Origin: Peptococcaceae bacterium BRH_c4a
Lineage (GTDB): Bacteria; Bacillota; Desulfotomaculia; Desulfotomaculales; Desulfocucumaceae
Assembly: GCA_000961585.1 (NCBI GenBank)
Contig: LADN01000033.1
Span: forward strand, 1-64,000
Direction: 5' to 3'
DNA: 64,000 nucleotides
Under the pieces are notes generated by a model. It was not told the DNA's origin. It saw only the letters and a program-made list of their open reading frames with translations, and did no database searches. The number at the start of each line of letters is the position of its first letter. Positions within the stretch are counted from its first letter, which is position 1. Positions 54,890 through 63,728 of the stretch are shown here, one piece after another. The position numbers and the translations under genes are program-made.

Positions 54890-56194
54890 TTATTTTATCC
54901 CCGTAAGCCTCTTCGCCCTTGCCTCAACCTGTTCATACACTTCATCCTCGTCAATGGTTAAAACCTTGCGCCCTTCCATTACTATATTTCCGTCTATAAT
55001 TACGGTATGCACATCAGAGGACTGGGCTGCGTACACCACATTGGCTATCCAGTCATGCCTGGGGAAAAAGTGTGGCTTTCTGGTGTCCATCAGTATAATG
55101 TCAGCCTTGAGACCTTTCCTTAATACGCCTGTCTGACCGGCCATTCCCAGTGCCCCGGCGCCCCCGGCGGTGGCCATGCGCAGGGCCTGGAAGGATGGAA
55201 GCGCCAGTGGATTCATGGTGCTTACCTTCTGCAGAAGGGCGGCGCTGCGCATCTCTTCCAGCATATCCAAGTTGTTATTGCTGGCCGCCCCATCTGTCCC
55301 CAATCCCACCGTTACTCCGGCCTCCAGCATTCTGGTGACCGGAGCCACACCGCTGGCAAGCTTCATGTTGCTTTCCGGGTTATGAGCCACCCCAACCTTC
55401 TTTTGTGCCAGTATTTCAATATCGCCGTCATCCAGGTGCACACAGTGGGCCGCCAGCACAGGCAGTTCGAATAGCCCCACACTGTCCATCAGCCGGATGG
55501 GACTCATGCCGTATCTTTTTGCCATGTCCTCTATTTCTGTCTTTGTCTCGGCCAGGTGTATGTGTATTCCCACATTCAGTTCCCCGGACAGACTAATTAC
55601 CTTTTTAAGATAGTCCGGAGGGCAGGTGTACGGTGCGTGGGGGCCAAGTCTGACGGTTATCCTGCCGTTCCCCCGGCCGTGCCATTGGGATACGAATTCC
55701 CGGCTGAAGTCCAGGGCCGACTGGGCCTCGGGGCCGACACCAATCATGCCCCTGGAGAGATCGGCCCTTATACCGGACCGCTCCACAGCCCTGGCCACCT
55801 CATTCATATGGAAGTACATATCTGCAAAGGCGGTGGTCCCCGATCGGATCATCTCCAGGCAGCAAAGCATTGTCCCCCAGTATATGTCCTCTTCCTCCAG
55901 CTTGGCCTCCAGGGGCCAGATCTTTTCTTCCAGCCACTTCATCAGGGGAAGGTCATCGGCGTAACTGCGCAGAAGAGTCATGGCGGCATGGGTGTGGCTG
56001 TTCACAAACCCCGGCATTGCCAGCATGTCCGGGGCGTCCAGCACCCTGTCCGGCACGAAGCCAGCCGGTGCCGAGCCAGCCGGCCCCACACTGACTATAT
56101 ACTGCCCCTCTATGGCTATTTCCCCGCCGGGAATTATGTCGTCATGGTTCTCAACGGTAATTATGGTGGCGCCTTTGATAAGTATTCCGCCCAT
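54890..56194 (-). CDS. mtaD: 5-methylthioadenosine/S-adenosylhomocysteine deaminase
   Basis: A 434-residue amidohydrolase of the MTA/SAH deaminase family. Metal ligands are HTH in VNSHTHAAMTLLR, His in IHIHLAETKTE, His in AAHCVHLD and Asp in LGTDGAASNNN. The SAH and adenosine loops (HNPESNMKLASG) are intact. Related enzymes also deaminate 5'-deoxyadenosine, a radical SAM by-product. GAGGAGG precedes the ATG. It forms a run with ahcY, mtnA and mtnP. Confidence 0.9.
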   Translation of the reverse strand: MGGILIKGATIITVENHDDIIPGGEIAIEGQYIVSVGPAGSAPAGFVPDRVLDAPDMLAMPGFVNSHTHAAMTLLRSYADDLPLMKWLEEKIWPLEAKLEEEDIYWGTMLCCLEMIRSGTTAFADMYFHMNEVARAVERSGIRADLSRGMIGVGPEAQSALDFSREFVSQWHGRGNGRITVRLGPHAPYTCPPDYLKKVISLSGELNVGIHIHLAETKTEIEDMAKRYGMSPIRLMDSVGLFELPVLAAHCVHLDDGDIEILAQKKVGVAHNPESNMKLASGVAPVTRMLEAGVTVGLGTDGAASNNNLDMLEEMRSAALLQKVSTMNPLALPSFQALRMATAGGAGALGMAGQTGVLRKGLKADIILMDTRKPHFFPRHDWIANVVYAAQSSDVHTVIIDGNIVMEGRKVLTIDEDEVYEQVEARAKRLTGIK

Positions 56195-56257
56195 TAGGAA
56201 GCCTCCTCTTTCTCATCTTGGATAAGCTGTAAGCTGTAAGCTCAAAAAACCATCCTT

Positions 56258-57517
56258 TTAACCGTGGTTCCAGCTGTTGATGTATTGATCCTGTTCGGCG
56301 GAAAGACGGTCTATCTCTATTCCCAGCGACTGGAGCTTCAACTGGGCCACCCGCCTGTCCAGATCCGGGGGAACATCATAAACGTGATTCTGCAATTTCC
56401 CGCCGTTCTCCAGCATGTACCGGGCGGAAAGGGCCTGCAGGGCGAAGGACATATCCATTATTTCAGCCGGATGGCCGTCGCCGGCCGCCAGATTCACCAA
56501 TCTCCCCTCTCCCAGAAGGTAGATCTTCCTTCCGTCCGGAAGGGTGAACTCTTCAATATCCTTTCTGACCACACGCCGGCTGACCGAGGCATCCGAAAGC
56601 TCGGGCTTGTTTATTTCAACATCGAAATGTCCGGCATTGGCCAGTATGGCCCCGTCCTTCAGGCGATGGAAATGACGGCCCCGCAGTATGTCTTTGCAGC
56701 CTGTCACAGTGATGAACATATCCCCCACCGGAGCGGCATCCTCACTGTTCATTACCCGGTACCCGTCCATATATGCCTCTATGGCCCTCACCGGGTCCAC
56801 CTCGCAGATTATAACCCTGGCCCCCAGGCCCCTGGCCTTCATGGCCACACCCCGGCCGCACCACCCGTACCCCATCACAACAACATTTTTGCCGGACACT
56901 ATCAGGTTGGTGGTGCGCATTATGCCAGACCACACCGATTCACCGGTGCCGTACCTGTTGTCAAAAAGGTATTTACACAGGGCATCATTGACTGCAATCA
57001 TTGGGAAAAGCAGCTTTCCAGCCTTATCCAGGGCCCTTAGCCTGAGCACCCCGGTGGTGGTTTCCTCGGATCCCCCGATGACGTTGGGAACCAGGTCTTT
57101 CCTTTCATTGTGCAGAGCACCCACCAGGTCGCCCCCGTCATCGATAATTATCCTGGGACCGGTCTCCAGTGTCTCCAGAATGTGATTATGGTACTCTTCG
57201 GCAGTGGCGTTGTACCAGGAGTACACGTTTATTCCCCCGGCTGCCAGGGCCGCCGCCACATCATCCTGGGTGGAAAGGGGGTTCGATCCCGTTATGGCCA
57301 CCTGGGCGCCGCCGGCCCTCATAACTTCGGCAAGATACGCTGTTTTTGCCTCCAGGTGAATACTCATGGCCACCCGGATTCCCTCAAAGGGCCGGTCCTT
57401 TTCAAACTCGCTCCTGATTACATTCAAGACCGGCATATGGGCCTTTACCCAGTCTATTTTCAGCCTGCCGCCCGGGGCCAGCCCAATATCCCTGATTACA
57501 TAATCTTTCATTATCAT
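56258..57517 (-). CDS. ahcY: Adenosylhomocysteinase
   Basis: A 419-residue NAD-dependent SAH hydrolase, splitting SAH to adenosine and homocysteine. The substrate domain has MSIHLEAKTAYLAEVM and VNDALCKYLFDNRYGTGES; the NAD fold has VVMGYGWCGRGVAMKARGLGARVII. The length suits the shorter archaeal/bacterial-thermophile type without the 40-residue insert. The two ATGs at the start (57517 and 57511) share one ribosome site. Confidence 0.95.
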   Translation of the reverse strand: MIMKDYVIRDIGLAPGGRLKIDWVKAHMPVLNVIRSEFEKDRPFEGIRVAMSIHLEAKTAYLAEVMRAGGAQVAITGSNPLSTQDDVAAALAAGGINVYSWYNATAEEYHNHILETLETGPRIIIDDGGDLVGALHNERKDLVPNVIGGSEETTTGVLRLRALDKAGKLLFPMIAVNDALCKYLFDNRYGTGESVWSGIMRTTNLIVSGKNVVVMGYGWCGRGVAMKARGLGARVIICEVDPVRAIEAYMDGYRVMNSEDAAPVGDMFITVTGCKDILRGRHFHRLKDGAILANAGHFDVEINKPELSDASVSRRVVRKDIEEFTLPDGRKIYLLGEGRLVNLAAGDGHPAEIMDMSFALQALSARYMLENGGKLQNHVYDVPPDLDRRVAQLKLQSLGIEIDRLSAEQDQYINSWNHG

Positions 57518-57531
57518 TACACCTCACCCTT

Positions 57532-58560
57532 TTAATAAAGCTCTCTGATAGAACGGTCATAGGGAGACCGCAGAACACCTCTTTCCGTTATTATGGCGCT
57601 TACCAGCCTGGCCGGCGTTACATCAAAGGCGGGGTTCCATACCCTGACCCCTTCCGGCGCCAGCCTGATCCCGCCCAGGCAGGTAACCTCCTCCGGACTG
57701 CGTTCTTCTATGGGTATCTGGCTGCCGGATTGAAGACTGATATCAATGGTGGAAAAGGGAGCGGCCACAAAAAATGGAATACCGTGTTCCCTGGCCAGCA
57801 CAGCCACCCCGTAGGTGCCTATTTTGTTAGCCACATCCCCGTTGGCGGCAATCCTGTCCGACCCCACCACCACCAGATCAACCATACCCCGGGACATCAG
57901 GTATCCAGCCATATTGTCTGTAATCAGCGTGACCGGTATACCCTCCTGCAGCATTTCCCATGCCGTCAGCCTGGCGCCCTGCAGAAGGGGCCTGGTTTCG
58001 TCGGCATATACACTTACCTTCTTACCGGCTTCGTGGGCTGCCCGGATTACACCCAGAGCGGTGCCGTAGCCGGCGGTGGCCAGAGCCCCTGCATTGCAGT
58101 GTGTCAGTATTCTGGCCCCCTGGGGTATCAAATCCAGACCGAACAACCCCATTTTTCTATTGCCTTCAAGGTCTTCCCGGTGTATGCTGTCCGCCTCCCG
58201 GATCATTATTCCGATTATTTCTTCCGGAGTCATGGAGTCTTCAGATTTCACCCTGTCCAGCATTCTTTCCAGCGCCCAGTTCAGATTGACTGCGGTGGGG
58301 CGGGTTGCCGAAAGATGTCTGGCAATTTCCTCCACACCGGCCAGGAAATTCTGTTCTTCCTCCCCTTTCAGACCCATGGCCCCTAAAACCAAACCGTAGG
58401 CGGCGGCTGCCCCAATGGCCGGCGCCCCTCTCACCGACAGCCTTTTTATGGCTTCGGCCACCGTTATATAATCCCGGCAGCATATGTATTCCGACTGTCC
58501 GGGAAGTTTTGTCTGATCCAGTAAATAAAACTCGCCGTTTTCCCAGCGCATGGTGTCCAA
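57532..58560 (-). CDS. mtnA: S-methyl-5-thioribose-1-phosphate isomerase
   Basis: A 342-residue eIF2B-like isomerase that converts methylthioribose-1-phosphate to methylthioribulose-1-phosphate. Typical motifs are VRGAPAIGAAAAYG, ILTHCNAGALATAGYG (catalytic Cys), VVGSDRIAANGDVANKIGTY (catalytic Asp). TTG at 58560 follows GGAGGG by 7 nt. The mtnBCD/W genes of the aerobic dioxygenase route are not in the window. Confidence 0.95.
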   Translation of the reverse strand: MDTMRWENGEFYLLDQTKLPGQSEYICCRDYITVAEAIKRLSVRGAPAIGAAAAYGLVLGAMGLKGEEEQNFLAGVEEIARHLSATRPTAVNLNWALERMLDRVKSEDSMTPEEIIGIMIREADSIHREDLEGNRKMGLFGLDLIPQGARILTHCNAGALATAGYGTALGVIRAAHEAGKKVSVYADETRPLLQGARLTAWEMLQEGIPVTLITDNMAGYLMSRGMVDLVVVGSDRIAANGDVANKIGTYGVAVLAREHGIPFFVAAPFSTIDISLQSGSQIPIEERSPEEVTCLGGIRLAPEGVRVWNPAFDVTPARLVSAIITERGVLRSPYDRSIRELY

Positions 58561-58577
58561 AATAAATCCCTCCTATA

Positions 58578-58656
58578 TCGGACGTCGGACGTCAGTCGTC
58601 GGTTAAATTCGACATTCAGTCAGTGTCTTTCACCCCGACGTCCGACGACTGACGAC
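58578..58656. repeat. Inverted GACGTC-word repeat spanning the mtnP stop
   Basis: The arm CGGACGTCGGACGTCAGTCG (58579 on) and the arm CCGACGTCCGACGACTGACG (58635 on) face each other around about 32 nt. The right arm lies inside mtnP, so the repeat encodes its C-terminal residues. It may serve as the mtnP terminator. Confidence 0.75.
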
Positions 58657-59446
58657 TTATGGCCGTTTCGACCGGGCCTTCCTCCAGGGCACTGTGGCAG
58701 GGGCAGGCCTCATCGGAATCAAGTTTTGAGACCGCCTGCATTATCAGATTCCTGAGATTTGCCGCATTCTGGGCCATTACATCCACCACTTCCCGGTGTG
58801 TCAGTTTGTTTTGGGATATGCCGGCCGCAAAGTTAGTCACCATGGCGATGGTGGCGTAGCACATCTCTTTCTCCCTGGCCAAAACCGCCTCCGGGACGCT
58901 GGTCATACCCACCAGGTCACCCCCCAATTGCCGAAACATCCTGACCTCGGCTGCAGTCTCAAACCTGGGCCCCTCTGAACAGACATAATTACCGGCGCTG
59001 TGAAACTCCAGCCCCAGTTCACCGGCGGTATTTATCATTAAACTTCTCAGCCTGGAGCAGTAGGGTTCAGTGACATCCAGGTGTACCACCCCCTCTTCCA
59101 CAAAGGTGGAATGCCTGCCCTTGGTAAAATCCATGAACTGGTCAATAAAAACGAACTGTCCCGGCTTCATATCCGGATTAAGAGATCCCACCGCAGCGGT
59201 GGCAAATATGCTTTTAACCCCCAATTGCTTAAGGGCGGCGATGTTTCCACGATAATTCACCAGGTGGGGGGGAACCGAGTGATCAGTTCCGTGTCTTGCC
59301 ATAAAAGCAATTTCCCTTTGACGGTAATTGCCGATAACGGCGCACACCGTCCCATAGGGTGTGTCAATACTCTCTTCCCTTATCCCTGTAAGTATTTGGG
59401 GATCGTAAACCCCTGTTCCCCCGATAATGGCTATCTTCACTGACAT
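58616..59446 (-). CDS. mtnP: 5'-methylthioadenosine phosphorylase
   Basis: A 276-residue trimeric-type nucleoside phosphorylase that cleaves MTA to adenine and methylthioribose-1-phosphate. Seen are IIGGTGVYDPQIL (phosphate loop), FMARHGTDHSVPPHLVNYRGNIAALK, GRHSTFVEEGVVHLD and EGPRFETAAEVRMFRQLGGDLVGMTSVPEA. ATG at 59446 has GGAGG 7-8 nt upstream. The last dozen residues (QSSDVGVKDTD) are encoded by an intergenic-type repeat and are probably not part of the ancestral protein. Confidence 0.94.
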   Translation of the reverse strand: MSVKIAIIGGTGVYDPQILTGIREESIDTPYGTVCAVIGNYRQREIAFMARHGTDHSVPPHLVNYRGNIAALKQLGVKSIFATAAVGSLNPDMKPGQFVFIDQFMDFTKGRHSTFVEEGVVHLDVTEPYCSRLRSLMINTAGELGLEFHSAGNYVCSEGPRFETAAEVRMFRQLGGDLVGMTSVPEAVLAREKEMCYATIAMVTNFAAGISQNKLTHREVVDVMAQNAANLRNLIMQAVSKLDSDEACPCHSALEEGPVETAISRQSSDVGVKDTD

Positions 59447-59903
59447 ATCGGCTCCTCCTGTCTTCCACATCTTTAAATTATATTGCTTAACGGTCCTACC
59501 TAATATTCGCCCTAATGTATACCCTTTCCTTTGAAATGTCTATAAAGTGGATCAAATAAAATAACCGCCTTGTGGGCGGTGCCGTCTTGCAGACGGCGGA
59601 ATCCAGGAGCCAGGAGCCAGGAGCCAGAATAGTGACAGCCTGCCTTAAAAGCGACCCTCAAGCGACCCCGGAAAAACTCTGGGCTTGCATAAAAATGCTT
59701 TGGTGCTTCAGTACTTCAGTGCTTTAATGCTTTAATGCGTCATATACTTTCCTTAACGATAAAAAACCGCCCTGCGGGCGGCTGGGATACAGAACTCAGT
59801 ACTCAGTACTCAGAATATTCCGGGCCGGGATAGAAGGCATCGGTTACCATCTTTTTCTTTTTTATTCTGAGTCCTGAGTTCTGTTTAGCCTACAGCTTAT
59901 TGC
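59447..59903. repeat. Repeat-rich intergenic region: copy B, hairpins, word repeats
   Basis: No gene is seen. From left: two GC hairpins (ACCGCC/GGCGGT near 59563-59580; GCCGTC/GACGGC 59581-59597); GGAGCCA words (59599-59631); dispersed repeat copy B (59632-59760), inverted relative to 25014-25415 and lacking its fold-back insert; a leftward terminator; and an inverted pair of CTCAGTA/CTGAGTC words (59791-59816 and 59864-59883). The mtnP promoter must lie near 59460-59540. Confidence 0.75.
59761..59781 (-). terminator. Leftward terminator
   Basis: On the minus strand CCGCCC and GGGCGG form a stem with a three-base loop followed by TTTTTT. It lies about 120 bp downstream of the unknown gene at 59904. 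Confidence 0.85.
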
Positions 59904-60743
59904 CTACCTATTGATAACCCTCCAACCAAACGGCTGAAACTTCCTCTCCTTGCCTGTCCCCGGTAATATTGGCTGCAAATACTGCTGCAACTCCTCCAGT
60001 TGCCGGGGAGAAACCATGTCCATCCCGGGTGAAAGCTGTATGAATACTGCGTTTGAGTCCCCATGTCCCATCTCGGCTATTCGGTATGCCGGGGCTTTGC
60101 TTTTTACTTTTTCCAGCCCCCCCAGCTTTTTTATGTGCTCTGTACTCAGTATATTACCCCAATAGGCGCCGCGAAAATTATTCCTGAAATTCCAGGAGAC
60201 CTTTTGATAGTCCAGTTTCAATCTCTGCTCAAAGGGGCTTGCCGATCTCATCCCGGCCTGCATATTGTCGATGGTGATATATCCGGAAACGGCTTTTAAG
60301 GATTTGAAAGTATCCAGGGTAATTTCCAGAAGCCTTTCCTGAAAAACACCCATATTATCGCCGATGAGATCTCTCCTGATGGAGAGTTCCACACCGTTGG
60401 CGCAGTACGGAAAACCCTTCGGCCCCCTCAAGGCCGCCACCACCGCCGGATCATCGCCACATGACGGGGAAACCAGTTTATTGTTTGAGAGGGATAGCTC
60501 TTCAATCTCTCCTGAGGCCAGGCGCCTGCCCACATCCAGCCAGTTATGCCGGTTCATCAGGCAACAGCCCGGCTTACGGTAAAAGAGCTTGCTCAATAAA
60601 TTAACCCGCACCCCCAAAGGAAAAATAAGATCCAGGTAAGCCCTCTGAAAAAAATCTCGCAAAGCTATACCGAAATGGTAAATATTTTCCAGGGTAGCGA
60701 TCTCCATGTATACATTCTGCCGGCCAATTGTGTTTTGAGCCAT
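59904..60743 (-). CDS. Conserved-looking protein of unknown function
   Basis: A 279-residue soluble protein, no signal or membrane segment. The middle has SGYITIDNMQAG and the later segment FRGAYWGNILSTEHIKKLGG, a pattern that loosely recalls DUF3396-type (type VI immunity-like) proteins; I hold this at low confidence. GGGGGGAG precedes the ATG by 9 nt. The gene stands alone between repeats and thiL, with its own terminator. Confidence 0.6.
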   Translation of the reverse strand: MAQNTIGRQNVYMEIATLENIYHFGIALRDFFQRAYLDLIFPLGVRVNLLSKLFYRKPGCCLMNRHNWLDVGRRLASGEIEELSLSNNKLVSPSCGDDPAVVAALRGPKGFPYCANGVELSIRRDLIGDNMGVFQERLLEITLDTFKSLKAVSGYITIDNMQAGMRSASPFEQRLKLDYQKVSWNFRNNFRGAYWGNILSTEHIKKLGGLEKVKSKAPAYRIAEMGHGDSNAVFIQLSPGMDMVSPRQLEELQQYLQPILPGTGKERKFQPFGWRVINR

Positions 60744-60989
60744 TAAGCCTTACTCCCCCCACAATTTGATAACAAATACCTCTATATTTGAGAAAGTGCA
60801 ACTCAATTGCCTATACATTTAAATTTTTACAATAACAATTCCTTCCCCTAAATCTATAAAGTGATTTTAGGTGTCCACAAAGGGAAACAGCATGTCTGAA
60901 AGCCCCATTTTTATGTCCAAAAAAAATAACCCCTGAAGGTTATTTGTCGACAGCCAAGCACCGCTGTTTTATCACAGGCGTTATTATTT

Positions 60990-62003
60990 TTACCCTGAAA
61001 AATGATCAAAACCCTTTGCCAGATGCTTTATATCCTCTTCAAAACCCACCAATCTCACACCGCAACCAGGGTCGGTGATCCTCCCCGCCGCTGTCACAGC
61101 GCCCAGACCGGCCCCGCAGAAGGCCTCAATAACCTCCTCCTCTTTTCCGGACGGAACGGTGAAAAGCAGTTGGTAATCCTCACCGCCGTTCAAAGCCCAG
61201 TGAACAACATTTTTACCGGCCATCCGGGCCACTCTTGCCGCACACTGAGAATAGGGCAGCCGGTCCAGATATATTTCGGCCCCCACCCTGCTGCTTTCGC
61301 ATATATGTTTAATATCTCCCGCCAGGCCGTCGCTCAGATCCATCATAGCGGTAACAAAGCCCAATTTTACCAATAGGGAGGACTGATCCAGCCTTGGCTC
61401 CGGCGTAAGGTGAGCGGCCAGAAGATATTCCCTGTCATCTGCGGAAACTCTGCCGGAAAGCTGATCATTCAAAAGAATCTCCAGTCCTGCGGCGGAATCT
61501 CCCAGACTGCCGGTAACCATCACAACATCGCCTGGCCTGGCGCCGCTGCGCATGATTACCGATCCTATCAGGGCCTCCCCCAGTATGGTCACGTCTATGG
61601 TAAAAACATCAGATCTTACAGTATCCCCGCCGATAAGATTGACCGATCGCCTTGACAGGAGGGACTTCATGCCGTTAAACAGTTCCTCGGCCTCTTCCAC
61701 GGTAAACCGGGACGGCAAAGCCAGGGAAACAAGAACATGCCTGGGCACGCCCCCCATGGCCGCAATATCGCTCATGTTGACCGCCACAGCCTTGTGGCCC
61801 AGATCAAAAAGGGGTATTTTACCGTAGATGAAGTGCACCCCGTCCACCAGCATATCGCAGGAAACCAGCAGCACCCTGTCCTGACCGGTCATGATCACCG
61901 CCGCATCGTCACCTATACCCTTGATCACTCCGTTGGGATTGAAAATGGTCCCCCCGGCCAGCCTCTTGATAAGCCCGAATTCACCAATATCAGAGATTTT
62001 CAC
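60990..62003 (-). CDS. thiL: Thiamine-monophosphate kinase
   Basis: ThiL (337 aa) makes thiamine diphosphate from the monophosphate. PurM-like motifs are IKGIGDDAAVI, LLVSCDMLVDGVHF, NMSDIAAMGGVPRHVLVSLALP, GGDTVRSD, MMDLSDGLAGDI and NGGEDYQLLFTVP. GTG at 62003 is chosen for the run of G 5 nt upstream; the longer frame would overlap ftsY. It follows ftsY by about 25 bp. Confidence 0.93.
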   Translation of the reverse strand: MKISDIGEFGLIKRLAGGTIFNPNGVIKGIGDDAAVIMTGQDRVLLVSCDMLVDGVHFIYGKIPLFDLGHKAVAVNMSDIAAMGGVPRHVLVSLALPSRFTVEEAEELFNGMKSLLSRRSVNLIGGDTVRSDVFTIDVTILGEALIGSVIMRSGARPGDVVMVTGSLGDSAAGLEILLNDQLSGRVSADDREYLLAAHLTPEPRLDQSSLLVKLGFVTAMMDLSDGLAGDIKHICESSRVGAEIYLDRLPYSQCAARVARMAGKNVVHWALNGGEDYQLLFTVPSGKEEEVIEAFCGAGLGAVTAAGRITDPGCGVRLVGFEEDIKHLAKGFDHFSG

Positions 62004-62028
62004 GGCAGCCCCCCCCCCCGAAAAGCGC

Positions 62029-62937
62029 TTATGCGAAAAGCGCCTCAACGAACTCACCGGAGTCAAAGGGCCGGAGATCCCCGATAGCCTCTCCTATTCC
62101 GATGAATTTAACCGGTATGTCCAGGGCCTGCTTGATACCTATGACAACTCCGCCCTTGGCCGTTCCGTCCAGCTTGGTCAGCACAATACCGGTAACCCCG
62201 GTGGCCTCTCCGAATATCCTGGCCTGATTAATGGCATTCTGGCCGGTTGTGGCGTCCAGGATGAGCAGAACCTCGTGGGGGGCTCCCGGGCATTCTCTGG
62301 CCAGAACCCGGCCAACTTTTTTTAATTCCTCCATGAGATTGCTTTTGGTGTGAAGCCTGCCGGCCGTATCCACCACCAGCACATCGGCGCTTCTGGCCCT
62401 GGAGGCCTGAAGCGCGTCAAATACCACCGCTGCAGGATCTGATCCCTCTTTGTGCTTAATAACATCCACACCTGCCCGGTTTCCCCATATTTCAAGCTGG
62501 TCAATGGCTGCCGCCCTGAAGGTGTCTCCGGCAGCAAGAATAACCTTTTTACCTTCCTGTTTAAGATTATAAGCCAGCTTGCCGATGGTGGTGGTCTTGC
62601 CCACTCCGTTCACCCCCACCACCAATATCACCGTGGGATTGCCTTCTGCAGCAAGTGGAGAGTGGTCCTGCCCCAGAACATTACTCATCAGTTCCATCAG
62701 TATCGGCCTTAGATCGGAGGTGTCCGACACCTTGCGGTCCTTTACCATCCTGCGAAGGTCTTTCACAAGATCCAAGGCGGTATCGGAACCTACATCGGCC
62801 TGAATAAGAATCTCTTCCAGTTCCTCATAAAAATCCTCATCTATATTCTTACTGCCGGTAATCAAGCTGTCTATTTTTTCCACAAAGCCCTGCCTGGTTC
62901 TGGTAAGGGACTCTTTAAGCCTGCTGAATATACCCAT
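62029..62937 (-). CDS. ftsY: Signal recognition particle receptor FtsY
   Basis: FtsY (302 aa) is the membrane-associated SRP receptor GTPase. After a short basic start ([15 protein letters not shown]) come the N domain and the G domain: [55 protein letters not shown]. It lacks a long acidic A domain, as in many Firmicutes. GGAGG lies 11 nt before the ATG at 62937. It follows rnc with no smc gene in between. Confidence 0.94.
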   Translation of the reverse strand: MGIFSRLKESLTRTRQGFVEKIDSLITGSKNIDEDFYEELEEILIQADVGSDTALDLVKDLRRMVKDRKVSDTSDLRPILMELMSNVLGQDHSPLAAEGNPTVILVVGVNGVGKTTTIGKLAYNLKQEGKKVILAAGDTFRAAAIDQLEIWGNRAGVDVIKHKEGSDPAAVVFDALQASRARSADVLVVDTAGRLHTKSNLMEELKKVGRVLARECPGAPHEVLLILDATTGQNAINQARIFGEATGVTGIVLTKLDGTAKGGVVIGIKQALDIPVKFIGIGEAIGDLRPFDSGEFVEALFA

Positions 62938-63013
62938 TTTAAAGGTAACCTCCATAAAATTGAAACATCCGTGGTTAATGATCGGCACACTCACTTTAGC
63001 CAGTCGGTTTTAT

Positions 63014-63709
63014 CTAATCTTCCAGGCACTCCAGGGCATGACGCGCAGCCTGCTGCTCCGCTTCCTTTTTGGAATGGCCCGTTCCCATGCCCAACTGCCT
63101 TCCCAGGCAGATTACTCCAGCCGTGAAAAAACGGTCATGGGCCGGGCCTTCCTCATTAAGTATGACATAGTTTACAGTATTACTGGATTTCTTTTGTAAT
63201 ATTTCCTGCAGCTCAGTCTTATAATCCCTGTCCAACCGCCCCTCCAGAACGTCTGAGACTATTCCCTCCAGGCGTTCCAGGGCAAATCTTCCGGCCGCCT
63301 CCAGCCCGCTGTCCAGGTAAAACGCCCCCAGGAGGGCCTCAAAGGCATCCGCCAGTATTGAGGGGCGATCCCTGCCGCCGGACCTTTCTTCCCCCTTACC
63401 CATATAAAGGCAGGGTCCAATGTTCAGATCCCTGGCCACCCTTGCCAAAGAAGGCTCACAGACTATTGACGCCCTCAGCTTGGTCAGCTCTCCCTCAGTA
63501 AAGGCGGGGAATTTATCGAAAAGATATTCGCTTACGATCAGTTCCAGCACCGCATCTCCCAGGAACTCCAGCCTCTGATTACTCTTAAGCCGGTCCTTCT
63601 TTTCAAAGGAAAAAGAACTGTGAGTAAGGGCAACATGCAGAAGGCCTATATCCTTCCAGCGGATCCCCAGTTTTTTGCACATGGCGTTAACGGCATCTTG
63701 CTGAGTCAT
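63014..63709 (-). CDS. rnc: Ribonuclease III
   Basis: RNase III (231 aa) cuts double-stranded RNA in rRNA and mRNA processing. The signature LEFLGDAVLELIVSEYLF and the second acidic site PSILADAFEALLGAFYLD form the active centre; the C-terminal dsRBD runs from DYKTELQEILQK to the end (KKEAEQQAARHALE). It lies 19 bp downstream of fabF. Confidence 0.96.
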   Translation of the reverse strand: MTQQDAVNAMCKKLGIRWKDIGLLHVALTHSSFSFEKKDRLKSNQRLEFLGDAVLELIVSEYLFDKFPAFTEGELTKLRASIVCEPSLARVARDLNIGPCLYMGKGEERSGGRDRPSILADAFEALLGAFYLDSGLEAAGRFALERLEGIVSDVLEGRLDRDYKTELQEILQKKSSNTVNYVILNEEGPAHDRFFTAGVICLGRQLGMGTGHSKKEAEQQAARHALECLED

Positions 63710-63728
63710 TTTGGCACACCCCGACTGA

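Noticed and set aside
54189-55136. 315-codon plus-strand frame across rlmI and mtaD
   Set aside because: It runs antisense to two well-supported genes and shows no domain or ribosome site.
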